A DNA stretch of 46,219 nt, from NCBI GenBank assembly GCA_902798285.1, contig CADBVZ010000037.1:675-46893 (forward strand), given 5' to 3'. Positions 24,620 to 32,997 of the stretch are shown in pieces. Under the pieces are notes generated by a model. That model was not told the origin of the DNA. It ran no database searches and saw nothing but the letters and a program-made list of their open reading frames with translations. The position numbers and the translations under genes are program-made. How positions within the stretch are numbered: position 1 is the stretch's first letter; every line of letters begins with the position of its first letter. The stretch comes from an uncultured Prevotella sp. (GTDB lineage: Bacteria; Bacteroidota; Bacteroidia; Bacteroidales; Bacteroidaceae).

Positions 24620-25135
24620 ATGGATTTTGAGAGTAAGATAACAAGTAGGGAGATTAGTGAGATTCTCTGGGAGACGGAGAAGACTGTTGGAACGGCTGAG
24701 AGCTGCACAGGTGGACGTATAGCCGAGGCTATTATCGCCGTGCCTGGCGCCTCGAAGTATTTCAAGGGTGGTATCATCTCATATGTGAACGAAATCAAGG
24801 AGAGTCTGCTGGGTGTGGATCCTCAGGTGCTGGAAGAGAAAACCGCTGTGTGTGAGGAAGTTGCAATCGCCATGGTGAAAGGCGCCTGCAAGGCTCTGAA
24901 CACTAATTACGCCATTGCTGCCACAGGCTTTGCCGGTCCTACAGGTGGTACGAAGGATATACCAGTGGGTACCATCTGGCTGGCATGCGGAAACGACGAA
25001 AGAGTGGTGACTTTGAAGGTGGAAGAAGACCATGGTAGAGACATCAATCTGGCCATCGCTACCAACAAGGCTATGGAGCTGTTTTTGAACTACTTGAAGG
25101 AGGAAAATGACCCCAGACCCGTGTACGAAGGTTAA
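24620..25135 (+). CDS. pncC: CinA C-terminal-type nicotinamide-nucleotide amidohydrolase
   Basis: This 171-residue protein consists only of the CinA C-terminal domain, which deamidates nicotinamide mononucleotide in NAD salvage. The core shows TVGTAESCTGGRIAEAI, with the catalytic-region Ser-Cys-Thr-Gly-Gly, then GGIISYVNEIKESLLGV, AIAATGFAGPTGGTKDIPVG and TIWLACG. The N-terminal MoCF-like domain of long CinA proteins is absent. It starts 6 bases after tsaD, suggesting cotranscription. The function comes from the family; a competence role is unlikely here. Confidence 0.88.
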   Translation: MDFESKITSREISEILWETEKTVGTAESCTGGRIAEAIIAVPGASKYFKGGIISYVNEIKESLLGVDPQVLEEKTAVCEEVAIAMVKGACKALNTNYAIAATGFAGPTGGTKDIPVGTIWLACGNDERVVTLKVEEDHGRDINLAIATNKAMELFLNYLKEENDPRPVYEG

Positions 25136-25194
25136 AAAACATTAATTCTTTGGTTTTCGGGTGGTGCAATCATTTGATTCTCAATTAAAATGTG

Positions 25195-25202
25195 TACCTT
25201 TG
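25195..25202 (+). promoter_or_regulatory. Promoter -7 box of the rpmB-rpmG-DUF4295 operon
   Basis: TACCTTTG followed by CACCC matches TAnnTTTG, with TTTG at 25173-25176, 18 bases upstream. Confidence 0.65.
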
Positions 25203-25253
25203 CACCCTGTTTGGAATAAGTAAGTGTAAATCACAAGTAAAAAGTAGATAGAA

Positions 25254-25442
25254 ATGTCTAAGATTTGTCAAATTACATTCAGCAAGAAGTTCTACTATGT
25301 AGAGGAGGGTTGCTGGATTCAGTTGAAGATCAGCGCTGCTGGCCTTCGTATGATTAACAAAGTAGGTCTGGACGCTGCATTGAAGCAGGCTGTTGCCAAG
25401 GGATATGTAGACTGGAAGGACATTAAAGTGATAGGAGATTAA
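25254..25442 (+). CDS. rpmB: Large-subunit ribosomal protein bL28 with a 25-residue internal deletion
   Basis: The 62-residue product starts MSKICQIT and continues [13 protein letters not shown], then [14 protein letters not shown] and [10 protein letters not shown], all typical of bL28. Family members have 25 residues between these parts: E. coli has GKRPVTGNNRSH, then ALNATKRRFLPNL. The join is after codon 8, at 25277/25278, and is in frame, so the deletion is exactly 75 bases. The missing part is the conserved basic segment that contacts 23S rRNA. Either this is a truly shortened bL28, or an assembly/sequencing deletion, or a full copy exists elsewhere. It is first in an operon with bL33 and DUF4295. 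Confidence 0.9.
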   Translation: MSKICQITFSKKFYYVEEGCWIQLKISAAGLRMINKVGLDAALKQAVAKGYVDWKDIKVIGD

Positions 25443-25445
25443 GAG

Positions 25446-25637
25446 ATGGCAAGCAAGAAAGCAAAGGGTAATCGCGTTCAGGTAATCCTGGAGTGCACCG
25501 AGCACAAGAACAGTGGTATGCCCGGCACAAGCCGTTACGTTACCACAAAGAACCGTAAGAATACGCCCGAGCGTATGGAACTGATGAAGTATAACCCCAT
25601 CCTGAAGAAGATGACTCTTCACAAGGAAATTAAATAA
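25446..25637 (+). CDS. rpmG: Large-subunit ribosomal protein bL33
   Basis: This 63-residue protein has the bL33 pattern: [36 protein letters not shown] and [16 protein letters not shown]. It has a single Cys in the first strand and no CxxC zinc pairs, so it is the zinc-independent form. It starts 3 bases after rpmB and is followed by the DUF4295 gene 13 bases on. It binds 23S rRNA near the E site (known for the family). Confidence 0.95.
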   Translation: MASKKAKGNRVQVILECTEHKNSGMPGTSRYVTTKNRKNTPERMELMKYNPILKKMTLHKEIK

Positions 25638-25650
25638 TAACGACTGAAGT

Positions 25651-25809
25651 ATGGCAAAGAAAACCGTTGCTACCCTCCACGAAGGTTCGAAGGATGGTCG
25701 CGCTTACACTAAGGTAATCAAGATGGTTAAGAGCCCCAAGACTGGTGCTTACATCTTCGACGAGCAGATGGTTCCTAACGAGGCCGTTAAGGACTTCTTC
25801 AAGAATTAA
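25651..25809 (+). CDS. DUF4295 protein, Bacteroidetes-specific ribosome-associated protein
   Basis: This 52-residue basic protein begins MAKKTVATLHEGSKDGRAYT and ends in a DEQMVPNEAVKDFFKN tail. It matches the DUF4295 family, which sits after rpmG across Bacteroidetes. A structure of a Flavobacterium ribosome described an additional large-subunit protein (bL38) that I believe is this family, but I cannot verify that here. It ends the operon just before a strong terminator. Confidence 0.85.
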   Translation: MAKKTVATLHEGSKDGRAYTKVIKMVKSPKTGAYIFDEQMVPNEAVKDFFKN

Positions 25810-25828
25810 TTTTAATTTTACATAAAAA

Positions 25829-25864
25829 GAGAGGTTGCAAGTTAAATTGCAACCTCTTTTTTTT
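25829..25864 (+). terminator. Rho-independent terminator of the rpmB operon
   Basis: GAGGTTGCAA and TTGCAACCTC form a perfect 10-base stem with a 6-base loop, followed by eight T residues. Confidence 0.95.
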
Positions 25865-25884
25865 GCGATTTCATCGAATTTTTG

Positions 25885-25892
25885 TACCTTTG
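25885..25892 (+). promoter_or_regulatory. Promoter -7 box of ftsY with adjoining 5' hairpin
   Basis: TACCTTTG matches TAnnTTTG. It runs directly into a 7-base stem with a 3-base loop (GTCCCAT and ATGGGAC, 25892-25908) located at the expected transcript start. Confidence 0.6.
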
Positions 25893-25933
25893 TCCCATGA
25901 AATGGGACCTTAGTCCCCAAAATTGAAGAAAGT

Positions 25934-26887
25934 ATGGGAATTTTTGGATTTTTCAACAAGGATAAGAAGGAGACGCTCGACAAGGGTCTGGAAAAGACCA
26001 AGACCAGCGTGTTTGACAAACTGGCGCGTGCCGTAGCCGGAAAAACAAAGGTGGACGACGATGTGCTCGACAACCTGGAAGAGGTGCTGATTACGAGTGA
26101 CGTAGGTGTGGACACCACGCTGAAAATCATCGAAAGAATCGAGGAGCGCGTAGCCAGAGACAAATATGTAAGCACGTCGGAGCTGAATGCTATCCTTCGC
26201 GATGAAATCGCCAATCTGTTGGCTGAAAACAATTCGGAAGACAACGATAACTGGGACTTGCCCAGCGATCATAAGCCCTACGTGATTCTGGTAGTGGGTG
26301 TGAACGGTGTGGGTAAGACCACCACCATCGGCAAGTTGGCCTGGCAGTTTAAGCAGGCCGGTAAGAAGGTGTATCTGGGCGCAGCCGATACGTTCCGTGC
26401 AGCAGCTGTGGAGCAGTTGTGCATCTGGGGCGAGCGCGTAGGTGTGCCCGTGGTGAAGCAGCAGATGGGCAGTGATCCTGCCTCTGTGGCGTTCGATACA
26501 CTCTCGAGTGCAAAGGCTAATGGTGCCGACGTGGTGCTGATTGATACAGCCGGACGTCTGCACAATAAGGTAGGACTGATGAACGAGCTAAAGAAGATCA
26601 AGGACGTGATGAAGAAGGTATTGCCCGAGGCTCCCGATGAGGTGATGCTGGTGCTTGATGGCTCGACTGGTCAGAATGCTTTTGAGCAGGCCAAGCAGTT
26701 CGCTGCTGTAACTCAGATTACATCGCTGGCTATTACCAAACTGGATGGTACGGCCAAGGGTGGAGTAGTGATCGGCATCTCGGATCAGCTGAAGGTGCCC
26801 GTGAAGTATATCGGACTGGGTGAAGGCATGGAGGACCTGCAGCTCTTCAACAAACGACAATTCGTAGATTCGCTGTTCAATGAGTAA
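25934..26887 (+). CDS. ftsY: Signal recognition particle receptor FtsY
   Basis: This 317-residue SRP GTPase receives ribosome-SRP complexes at the inner membrane. It has a short charged N-terminal segment (GIFGFFNKDKKETLDKGLEK), then the N domain and the GTPase G domain. The P loop GVNGVGKTTT is near 122-131. The remaining motifs are DTFRAAA, DTAGRLHNK, LVLDGSTGQNA and ITKLDGTAKGG, and it closes with KYIGLGEGMEDLQLFN. It lacks the long acidic A domain of E. coli FtsY, as is usual in Bacteroidetes. Its last 8 bases overlap rimO. Confidence 0.96.
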   Translation: MGIFGFFNKDKKETLDKGLEKTKTSVFDKLARAVAGKTKVDDDVLDNLEEVLITSDVGVDTTLKIIERIEERVARDKYVSTSELNAILRDEIANLLAENNSEDNDNWDLPSDHKPYVILVVGVNGVGKTTTIGKLAWQFKQAGKKVYLGAADTFRAAAVEQLCIWGERVGVPVVKQQMGSDPASVAFDTLSSAKANGADVVLIDTAGRLHNKVGLMNELKKIKDVMKKVLPEAPDEVMLVLDGSTGQNAFEQAKQFAAVTQITSLAITKLDGTAKGGVVIGISDQLKVPVKYIGLGEGMEDLQLFNKRQFVDSLFNE

Positions 26888-28202
26888 GAAGACGGTTGAT
26901 ATCATTACGATGGGGTGTTCGAAGAATCTGGTGGATTCGGAAAACCTGATGGGACTCTTTGAGGCTAACGGCTATACGTGTACGCACGATAGCGACGATC
27001 CTCAGGGTGACATTGTGGTGGTGAATACCTGCGGGTTTATCAATGATGCGAAGGAGGAAAGTATCAACATGATACTGGAACTTGGTGAAGCCAAGAAGGA
27101 AGGCCGCATCGGAAAGCTGTTCGTAATGGGTTGTCTGTCAGAGCGTTATCTGGCTGACTTGGAAGCAGAGATTCCAGAGGTGGATGGCTGGTACGGGAAG
27201 TTTAATTATAGGCAGTTGATTGAAGATCTAGAGGTGAGAGGTGAGAAGCCAGAGGTGAGAGATTACCAAAGGCACATCACAACACCCCGGCATTATGCTT
27301 ATCTGAAGATTTCGGAGGGGTGCGATAGGAATTGTGCCTATTGCGCTATTCCGCTGATAACAGGCCGCCATCAGAGTAGGCCGATGCAGGAGATTCTGGA
27401 TGAGGTGCGCCATCTGGTGACCGAAGGAACGAAGGAATTCCAGGTGATAGCTCAGGAACTGACGTATTATGGCGTAGATATAGATGGTAAACAGCATATA
27501 GCAGAGCTGATAGAGCAGATGGCCGACATACCAGGCGTGGAGTGGATCAGACTTCACTATGCCTATCCTGCTCATTTCCCTTGGGATCTGCTAAGGGTGA
27601 TGCGCGAGAAGCAGAACGTATGTAAGTATCTGGATATCGCCTTGCAGCATGTATCGGACAATATGTTGCAGCGTATGCAGCGTCATGTATCGAAGCAGGA
27701 GACCTATGAGCTGATAGAGCGCATGAGAAGGGAAGTGCCTGGTATTCATATCCGTACGACGCTGATGGTGGGTTTCCCCGGTGAGACGGATGAGGACTTT
27801 GAGGAACTGAAGGCTTTCGTGAAATGGGCCCGATTTGAGCGTATGGGCGCCTTTGCCTATTCTGAGGAAGAGGGAACCTACTCGGAGCAGCATTACGAGG
27901 ACGATGTGCCTGAGGACGTGAAGCAGCAAAGACTGGATAAGATTATGCGTATTCAGCAGAACATCAGCTCGGAGATAGAAGCTGAGAAGGTGGGAAAGAC
28001 GCTGAAGGTGATCATCGACCGAAAGGAAGGTGACTATTACATAGGACGTACGGAATTCTGTTCGCCAGAGGTGGATCCTGAGGTGCTGATTCCTGCCAAG
28101 GAGCGCAAACTGACACTCGGTGAATTCTACGACGTACTCATAACGGATTCGGAAGAATTTGACTTATATGGAACAACTCAATCAACAAAATATGAACAAT
28201 AA
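26880..28202 (+). CDS. rimO: Ribosomal protein uS12 methylthiotransferase RimO
   Basis: This 440-residue radical-SAM enzyme adds a methylthio group to an Asp of ribosomal protein uS12. The N-terminal MTTase domain has cluster-binding Cys residues in TMGCSKNLVDSENL, VVNTCGFI and VMGCLSERY. The radical-SAM triad is C148, C152 and C155 (CDRNCAYC), and a C-terminal TRAM domain follows. Between the first two domains the stretch EVRGEKPEVRD (about residues 117-128) is encoded by five heptamers of AGAGGTG type, where relatives have a different linker. It overlaps ftsY by 8 bases and the HU gene by 11, implying coupled translation. Confidence 0.95.
   Translation: MSKKTVDIITMGCSKNLVDSENLMGLFEANGYTCTHDSDDPQGDIVVVNTCGFINDAKEESINMILELGEAKKEGRIGKLFVMGCLSERYLADLEAEIPEVDGWYGKFNYRQLIEDLEVRGEKPEVRDYQRHITTPRHYAYLKISEGCDRNCAYCAIPLITGRHQSRPMQEILDEVRHLVTEGTKEFQVIAQELTYYGVDIDGKQHIAELIEQMADIPGVEWIRLHYAYPAHFPWDLLRVMREKQNVCKYLDIALQHVSDNMLQRMQRHVSKQETYELIERMRREVPGIHIRTTLMVGFPGETDEDFEELKAFVKWARFERMGAFAYSEEEGTYSEQHYEDDVPEDVKQQRLDKIMRIQQNISSEIEAEKVGKTLKVIIDRKEGDYYIGRTEFCSPEVDPEVLIPAKERKLTLGEFYDVLITDSEEFDLYGTTQSTKYEQ
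27230..27264. repeat. In-frame heptamer repeat (AGAGGTG type) inside rimO
   Basis: Five 7-base units (AGAGGTG twice, AGAAGCC, AGAGGTG, AGAGATT) encode a linker before the radical-SAM domain. It is the reverse complement of the unit type between clpS and clpA. Confidence 0.9.
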
Positions 28203-28479
28203 AGACTTTATCGCAGAATTGGCACAACAAACGGGTTACTCAGTAGAGGACACCCAAAAGTTTGTGAACAGCATTGTCGAAGCTATGGGCGATCATTTCC
28301 AGGAGAACGACAATGTGGTTATTCCCACGTTCGGAACTTTCGAAGTAAAGAAGAAACTGGAGCGTGTGATGGTGAATCCATCAACGGGACAGCGAATGCT
28401 TGTTCCGCCGAAACTCGTGCTGAATTTTAAGCCGAATGTAAGTTGGAAAGAACGTGTAAAGAATGGAGGAGAGGAGTAA
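28192..28479 (+). CDS. HU-family DNA-binding protein
   Basis: This 95-residue protein starts [20 protein letters not shown] and contains [39 protein letters not shown] and a charged C terminus. This is the HU/IHF fold with the beta-arm that grips DNA. ATG 28192 is chosen because it begins at the conserved HU N terminus; ATG 28168 would add eight residues deeper in rimO. The stop shares one base with the next start. It probably acts with, or as a dimer partner of, the following HU-LysM protein (inference). Confidence 0.9.
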   Translation: MNNKDFIAELAQQTGYSVEDTQKFVNSIVEAMGDHFQENDNVVIPTFGTFEVKKKLERVMVNPSTGQRMLVPPKLVLNFKPNVSWKERVKNGGEE

Positions 28480-29960
28480 TGGGTAAGATTTCATTGTTAG
28501 AGTTGGCCGGCGTACTTTCAAAGAAGTATGGGCTGAATAAGAAAGAAGCTACAGAATTCGTCAGTAAGATGTTCGACATCATCCAGCAATCGCTGGAGGA
28601 GGATAAGGTGGTGAAGATCAAGGGTCTTGGCACGTTTAAGATCATAGATGTGGATGCCCGTGAGAGCGTGAATGTGAATACGGGTGAGCGCGTGCTGATA
28701 GAAGGACACAACAAGATAACCTTTGCGCCCGATCCGCTGATGAAGGAACTGGTGAACAAACCATTCTCTCAGTTTGAGACGGTGGTGCTGAATGAGGGTG
28801 TGGATTTCGATGATCCTGCAGCCAGCGAGGCATTAGCGCAAGAGACTGAGGCTGAACTGGAGGCTGCTGCAGCACCCCTGATTGAGATTGTGCCTGAGCC
28901 GGAACCCGAGCCAGAGGAAGTGGAACCAGAAGTCATTCCTTTGGTGGATTTCGGTGAGCAGGAAGAGGCTGTAGAGGAACCCGAGCCTGTGGTTGAGTTG
29001 GAGCCAGAGAAAAAGGAGGAAGAATTTGATGATGAGGATATTCCGGAATGGGTGATTGAGCCGATAGTTCCTCCCACGAAGCCGGAACAAGAGCCTGCTC
29101 CAGAGCCAGAGCCTGTGGTAGAGCCCGAGCCGGAGCCCGAGCCAGAACCAGTGGTTGAGCCTGAACCTGTAGTTGAATCGAAGCCAGAGCCAGTGGTAGA
29201 GCCCGAGCCTATGCCGGAACCCGAGCCTGAAATTGAGCCGGAACCGGAACCCGAGCCAACTCCAGAGCCGGAGCCCGAACCCGAGCCTGAGGCTGATGAG
29301 GAAGAATCGGAGCCTGAGTATGAGTATGAGGAAGAGGAATCTTCTAACGGAAAGAAGTGGCTGTGGGCATTACTGGCCTTACTGTTAGGACTCGGAGGTG
29401 GTTATATTCTGGGTAGTTATTACCCGCTGTCGAACCTGATACCTGCTCAGCAGGAGGTGGTAAAGCCGGAAGAGCCTGTGATTGCTCCAATTGATACACT
29501 CGAAGATGTAAGCCAGATTGACTCCGTTGCCACTGTGGTGGAGGAGACTGAGAAGCCCGAAGCCGAAGAGGTAAAGGCAGAAGAGCCCAAGAAGGAGGAA
29601 GCAGCAAAACCAGCAGCTCCCAAAGCAGAAGAGAAGCCTGCTCCCAAGGTAGAGCAGCCTAAGCCGGCAGCTCCTAAGGCTGAAGAAAAGCCTGCAGCTA
29701 AAGCTGAGGAGAAACCTGCTGCCCTCGACAAGTATCAGCAGAAGGACGTAAGAGTTCGTACTGGTGCATGGCGCATTATAGGAACAGCCCAGACTGTGAA
29801 GGTGAAAGAGGGTGAGACGCTTGCTCAGATCTCTCGCCGTTATCTGGGACCGGATATGGAATGTTATGTGGAGGTATATAACAACCTCACAGCCAGTTCG
29901 CCCTTGAAGGTTGGACAGGAGATTAAGATTCCGAAGTTAAAAAATAAAAAGGCAAAATAA
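28479..29960 (+). CDS. HU domain - acidic linker - membrane helix - LysM protein
   Basis: This 493-residue protein has four parts. Residues 1-90 form an HU/IHF-type DNA-binding domain ([45 protein letters not shown]). Residues of about 127-285 are Pro-Glu-rich repeats (EPEPEP). A membrane helix lies near 294-315 ([20 protein letters not shown]). An Ala-Lys-Pro-rich stretch with AEEKPA repeats leads to a C-terminal LysM domain near 440-486 ([29 protein letters not shown]). The likely layout puts the DNA-binding part in the cytoplasm and the LysM in the periplasm, so it could link the nucleoid to peptidoglycan. Similar HU-containing membrane proteins occur in Bacteroidetes; the tethering role is inference. 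Confidence 0.85.
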   Translation: MGKISLLELAGVLSKKYGLNKKEATEFVSKMFDIIQQSLEEDKVVKIKGLGTFKIIDVDARESVNVNTGERVLIEGHNKITFAPDPLMKELVNKPFSQFETVVLNEGVDFDDPAASEALAQETEAELEAAAAPLIEIVPEPEPEPEEVEPEVIPLVDFGEQEEAVEEPEPVVELEPEKKEEEFDDEDIPEWVIEPIVPPTKPEQEPAPEPEPVVEPEPEPEPEPVVEPEPVVESKPEPVVEPEPMPEPEPEIEPEPEPEPTPEPEPEPEPEADEEESEPEYEYEEEESSNGKKWLWALLALLLGLGGGYILGSYYPLSNLIPAQQEVVKPEEPVIAPIDTLEDVSQIDSVATVVEETEKPEAEEVKAEEPKKEEAAKPAAPKAEEKPAPKVEQPKPAAPKAEEKPAAKAEEKPAALDKYQQKDVRVRTGAWRIIGTAQTVKVKEGETLAQISRRYLGPDMECYVEVYNNLTASSPLKVGQEIKIPKLKNKKAK

Positions 29961-29985
29961 GAAAACTATAAAATAGAAGTATATT

Positions 29986-30981
29986 ATGGCAGAAGCTATT
30001 GACATCCGTGAATTGAATATCCGGATAGAACAACAAAGCGCATTTGTTGCTAATCTTGTAAATGGAATGAATCAGGTGATTGTGGGTCAGAAGCATTTGA
30101 TCGACTCGCTCCTGATAGGTCTTTTGAGTGACGGACATATTCTGTTGGAAGGTGTGCCTGGATTGGCTAAGACATTGGCTATCAAGACCCTTTCGCAGTT
30201 GATTGATTCCGATTATAGTCGTATTCAGTTTACACCCGACCTTCTTCCTGCCGACGTGATTGGTACGATGATTTATTCGCAGAAGGACGAGAAGTTCCAG
30301 GTGAAGAAGGGTCCCGTATTCGCCAACTTCGTACTGGCTGATGAAATTAACCGTGCTCCGGCTAAGGTGCAGAGCGCCTTGCTCGAAGCCATGCAGGAGA
30401 AGCAGGTAACCATCGGTAGCCAGACATTCCAGTTGCCGAATCCTTTCCTCGTGATGGCTACTCAGAACCCCATCGAGCAGGAGGGAACCTATCCGCTGCC
30501 TGAGGCTCAGGTGGACCGTTTCATGCTGAAGGTGGTGATCGACTATCCTTCGCTGGAGGAAGAGAAGCAGATTATCCGTGAGAATATCGGTGGCGAGACA
30601 CATGAGGTGCCCTCTGTAGTATCAGCCGAAGAGATTCTGAAGGCTCGCAGCGTGGTTCGCGAGGTTTATATCGACGAGAAGATTGAGCAGTATATTGCCG
30701 ACATCGTGTTTGCCACCCGTTATCCTGATCGCTATGGCTTGAAGGATATGAAGGATATGATATCATTTGGTGGTAGTCCGCGTGCAAGTATCAACCTGGC
30801 GAAGGCAGCCCGTGCTTATGCCTTCATCAAGCGTCGTGGTTATGTGGTGCCTGAGGATGTACGTGCTGTGGCTCATGATGTGCTGCGTCATCGTATCGGA
30901 CTCACCTATGAGGCCGAGGCCAGCAATATCACCAGCGAGGAGATTGTTTCGAAGATTATTAATAAGGTAGAAGTTCCTTGA
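29986..30981 (+). CDS. MoxR-family AAA ATPase of the Bat operon
   Basis: This 331-residue ATPase is first in the aerotolerance-type operon. It has Walker A EGVPGLAKTLA near 53-63, Walker B NFVLADEINRAPAKVQSALL, sensor LVMATQNPIEQEGTYPLPEA and the arginine-finger region EAQVDRFMLKV. The C-terminal lid has FGGSPRASINLAKAARAYAF. MoxR proteins act as chaperones for VWA-domain partners, which here are BatA and BatB. Length is typical. The stop is inside the first unit of a heptamer repeat before the DUF58 gene. Confidence 0.94.
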   Translation: MAEAIDIRELNIRIEQQSAFVANLVNGMNQVIVGQKHLIDSLLIGLLSDGHILLEGVPGLAKTLAIKTLSQLIDSDYSRIQFTPDLLPADVIGTMIYSQKDEKFQVKKGPVFANFVLADEINRAPAKVQSALLEAMQEKQVTIGSQTFQLPNPFLVMATQNPIEQEGTYPLPEAQVDRFMLKVVIDYPSLEEEKQIIRENIGGETHEVPSVVSAEEILKARSVVREVYIDEKIEQYIADIVFATRYPDRYGLKDMKDMISFGGSPRASINLAKAARAYAFIKRRGYVVPEDVRAVAHDVLRHRIGLTYEAEASNITSEEIVSKIINKVEVP

Positions 30982-31007
30982 TTGAAAATTGAAAATTGAA
31001 GATTGAA
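30980..31007. repeat. Heptamer repeat (AATTGAA/GATTGAA type) between moxR and the DUF58 gene
   Basis: Four exact 7-base units (GATTGAA, AATTGAA twice, GATTGAA) span the whole gap and end one base before ATG 31009. Confidence 0.9.
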
Positions 31008-31008
31008 G

Positions 31009-31878
31009 ATGGAGACTTCTGAGATCATCAAGAAAGTAAGAAAGATTGAGATCAAGACTCGTGGCTTGAGCTCGAACATCTTTGCAGGTCAGTATCATTC
31101 TGCTTTTAAGGGTAGGGGAATGGCCTTTAGCGAGGTGCGTGAATATCAGTTTGGTGATGACGTTCGCGACATCGACTGGAATGTGACTGCACGTTTCCAT
31201 CGCCCTTATGTGAAGGTGTTTGAGGAAGAGCGCGAGTTGACAGTGATGCTGCTGATTGATGTCAGTGGATCGCTCGACTTCGGAACGCAGAAGCAGATGA
31301 AGCGCGATATGGTGACGGAGATAGCTGCCACCATCGCCTTCAGCGCCATTCAGAACAACGATAAGATTGGTGTGGTGTTCTTCTCGGATAAGATTGAGAA
31401 GTATATTCCGCCCAAGAAGGGACGTAAACACATTCTTTATATCATTCGCGAGATGCTGGACTTTGAGCCGGAATCGAAGCGGACGGATGTGAAGCAGGCT
31501 GTTGAGTTCCTGTCGAGTGTTCAGAAACGTCGTACTACCGCCTTTATCCTGAGTGATTTCTTTGTACGCAACGATTTCCAACAGTCATTACAGATAGCCA
31601 GCAGGAAACATGATGTGGTGGCTATACAAGTATATGACCAGAGAGCGAAGGAGTTGCCCGATGTGGGACTGATGAAGGTGGTGGATGCTGAAACGGGCTA
31701 TGAACAGTATGTGGATACCAGTTCAAAAAGACTACGCGAGGCTTATCATAAGTATTGGGTAAATCGCCAGTCGCAGTTGCTGGAAACGTTCAATAAGAGC
31801 CAAGTAGACAATGTGAGCATTGCCACCAACGAGGACTTCGTGAAGGCGTTGATGCTGTTGTTTAAACAAAGAAGCTGA
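31009..31878 (+). CDS. DUF58 domain protein of the Bat operon
   Basis: This 289-residue protein has the DUF58 hallmark region GLSSNIFAGQYHSAFKGRGM, EVREYQFGDDVRDIDWNVTA and a VWA-like part (VMLLIDVSGSLDFG) with the DxSxS metal-site motif. It is soluble. The ATG at 31009 is preferred over a TTG two codons earlier within the repeat. Its stop and the next start share one base. It is a regular member of MoxR-DUF58-VWA operons, which are linked to envelope stress and oxygen tolerance in Bacteroides; its exact activity is not known. Confidence 0.92.
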   Translation: METSEIIKKVRKIEIKTRGLSSNIFAGQYHSAFKGRGMAFSEVREYQFGDDVRDIDWNVTARFHRPYVKVFEEERELTVMLLIDVSGSLDFGTQKQMKRDMVTEIAATIAFSAIQNNDKIGVVFFSDKIEKYIPPKKGRKHILYIIREMLDFEPESKRTDVKQAVEFLSSVQKRRTTAFILSDFFVRNDFQQSLQIASRKHDVVAIQVYDQRAKELPDVGLMKVVDAETGYEQYVDTSSKRLREAYHKYWVNRQSQLLETFNKSQVDNVSIATNEDFVKALMLLFKQRS

Positions 31879-32948
31879 TGAAGAGAATATTGTTTCTTAT
31901 CATATTGGTAACGAGTGCGTTAGGTCTGCATGCGCAAGTATCGGTAGAGGCTATGATTGACTCTATCCAGATACTCGTAGGCCAGCAGGCGCATGTCACT
32001 CTGACGGCTGTGGCTAAGGAGAATTCGAAGGTGGAATTTCCGCAGTTTAAGCCCACGCAGATGATTACTCCGGGTGTGGAGGTTTTGGGCTCTCAGGAGT
32101 TGGAATCGCAGCAGGAGGATAACGGATTCGTGACGAGAGCAACCGTTTATACGCTGACATCGTTCGACGATACGCTGTACTATCTGCCACCAATGACGGT
32201 GAAGATAGACGGTAAACCCTATAAGAGCAAGAGTCTGGCCCTGAAGGTGCTGACGATTGATGTAGATACTACGAACGTGGATCAGTTCTTCGGTCCGAAG
32301 GATGTACAGGATAATCCCTTCCAATGGAGCGATTGGAGCCTGACGTTCTGGTTGAGCGTGCTGATGCTCGTGCTGTTGGCCATCTGCTATTATTTGTATC
32401 TCCGTATGAGGGATAACAAACCGATTATCACGCATATACGTATTGTGAAGAAGTTGTTGCCCCACCAGAAGGCTATGCAGCAGATTGAGCAGATTAAGGC
32501 TGAGAAGATGGTGACAGCAGAGGATTCGAAAGAGTATTATACCCGACTGACGGATACCATCCGTAAGTATATCGAAGAGCGTTATGGATTCTCGGCCATG
32601 GAGATGACGAGTAGCGAGATCATTGCGAAGCTGATGGAAACACAGGATGAAGGAGCGCTGAGTGAACTGCGTCATCTGTTCCTGACGGCCGATCTCGTGA
32701 AGTTTGCCAAGTATTCTACGCTCATCAATGAGAACGATATGAATCTGGTGAACGCCATAGACTTCATTAACCAGACGAAACTGGAGAATGAGCCTGTGGA
32801 GGAGACGGTGAAACCACAACTCTCGGAAGAGGATCAGCGCAGCCAGAAGGCACGCAGACTGCTGAAGACGATTATCATTGCGATTTCGGTAGTGTGTCTG
32901 GCTTTGTTCGGCTACGTGGTTTTCACGCTTTATCAGTTGCTATATTAA
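31878..32948 (+). CDS. Bat-operon membrane protein (BatD/DUF4381-like)
   Basis: This 356-residue protein has a signal peptide (MKRILFLIILVTSALGLHA), an extracytoplasmic beta-rich region (VGQQAHVTLTAVAKENSKVE, LPPMTVKIDGKPYKS), a membrane helix (LTFWLSVLMLVLLAICYYLY) and a cytoplasmic helical domain (DTIRKYIEERYGFSAMEMTS). A second membrane helix lies at the C terminus. The layout resembles BatD and the DUF4381 proteins found in similar operons. It is translationally coupled to the DUF58 gene, and batA follows after an octamer repeat. I am confident of its place in the Bat complex but not of a specific role. Confidence 0.8.
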   Translation: MKRILFLIILVTSALGLHAQVSVEAMIDSIQILVGQQAHVTLTAVAKENSKVEFPQFKPTQMITPGVEVLGSQELESQQEDNGFVTRATVYTLTSFDDTLYYLPPMTVKIDGKPYKSKSLALKVLTIDVDTTNVDQFFGPKDVQDNPFQWSDWSLTFWLSVLMLVLLAICYYLYLRMRDNKPIITHIRIVKKLLPHQKAMQQIEQIKAEKMVTAEDSKEYYTRLTDTIRKYIEERYGFSAMEMTSSEIIAKLMETQDEGALSELRHLFLTADLVKFAKYSTLINENDMNLVNAIDFINQTKLENEPVEETVKPQLSEEDQRSQKARRLLKTIIIAISVVCLALFGYVVFTLYQLLY

Positions 32949-32949
32949 T

Positions 32950-32997
32950 GGTAAAAGGGTAAAATAGTAAAAAGGTAAAAAAGAGAATAGGTAAAAA
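32950..32997. repeat. Octamer repeat (GGTAAAAN type) before batA
   Basis: Six 8-base units, mostly GGTAAAA plus one base, fill the gap and lead directly into the batA ATG at 32997. Confidence 0.85.

Noticed and set aside
28890-29320. CRISPR-like or minisatellite array
   Set aside because: The repeated GAGCCxGAxCC pattern is codons for a Pro-Glu spacer in the HU-LysM protein, with no spacers or constant repeat length.
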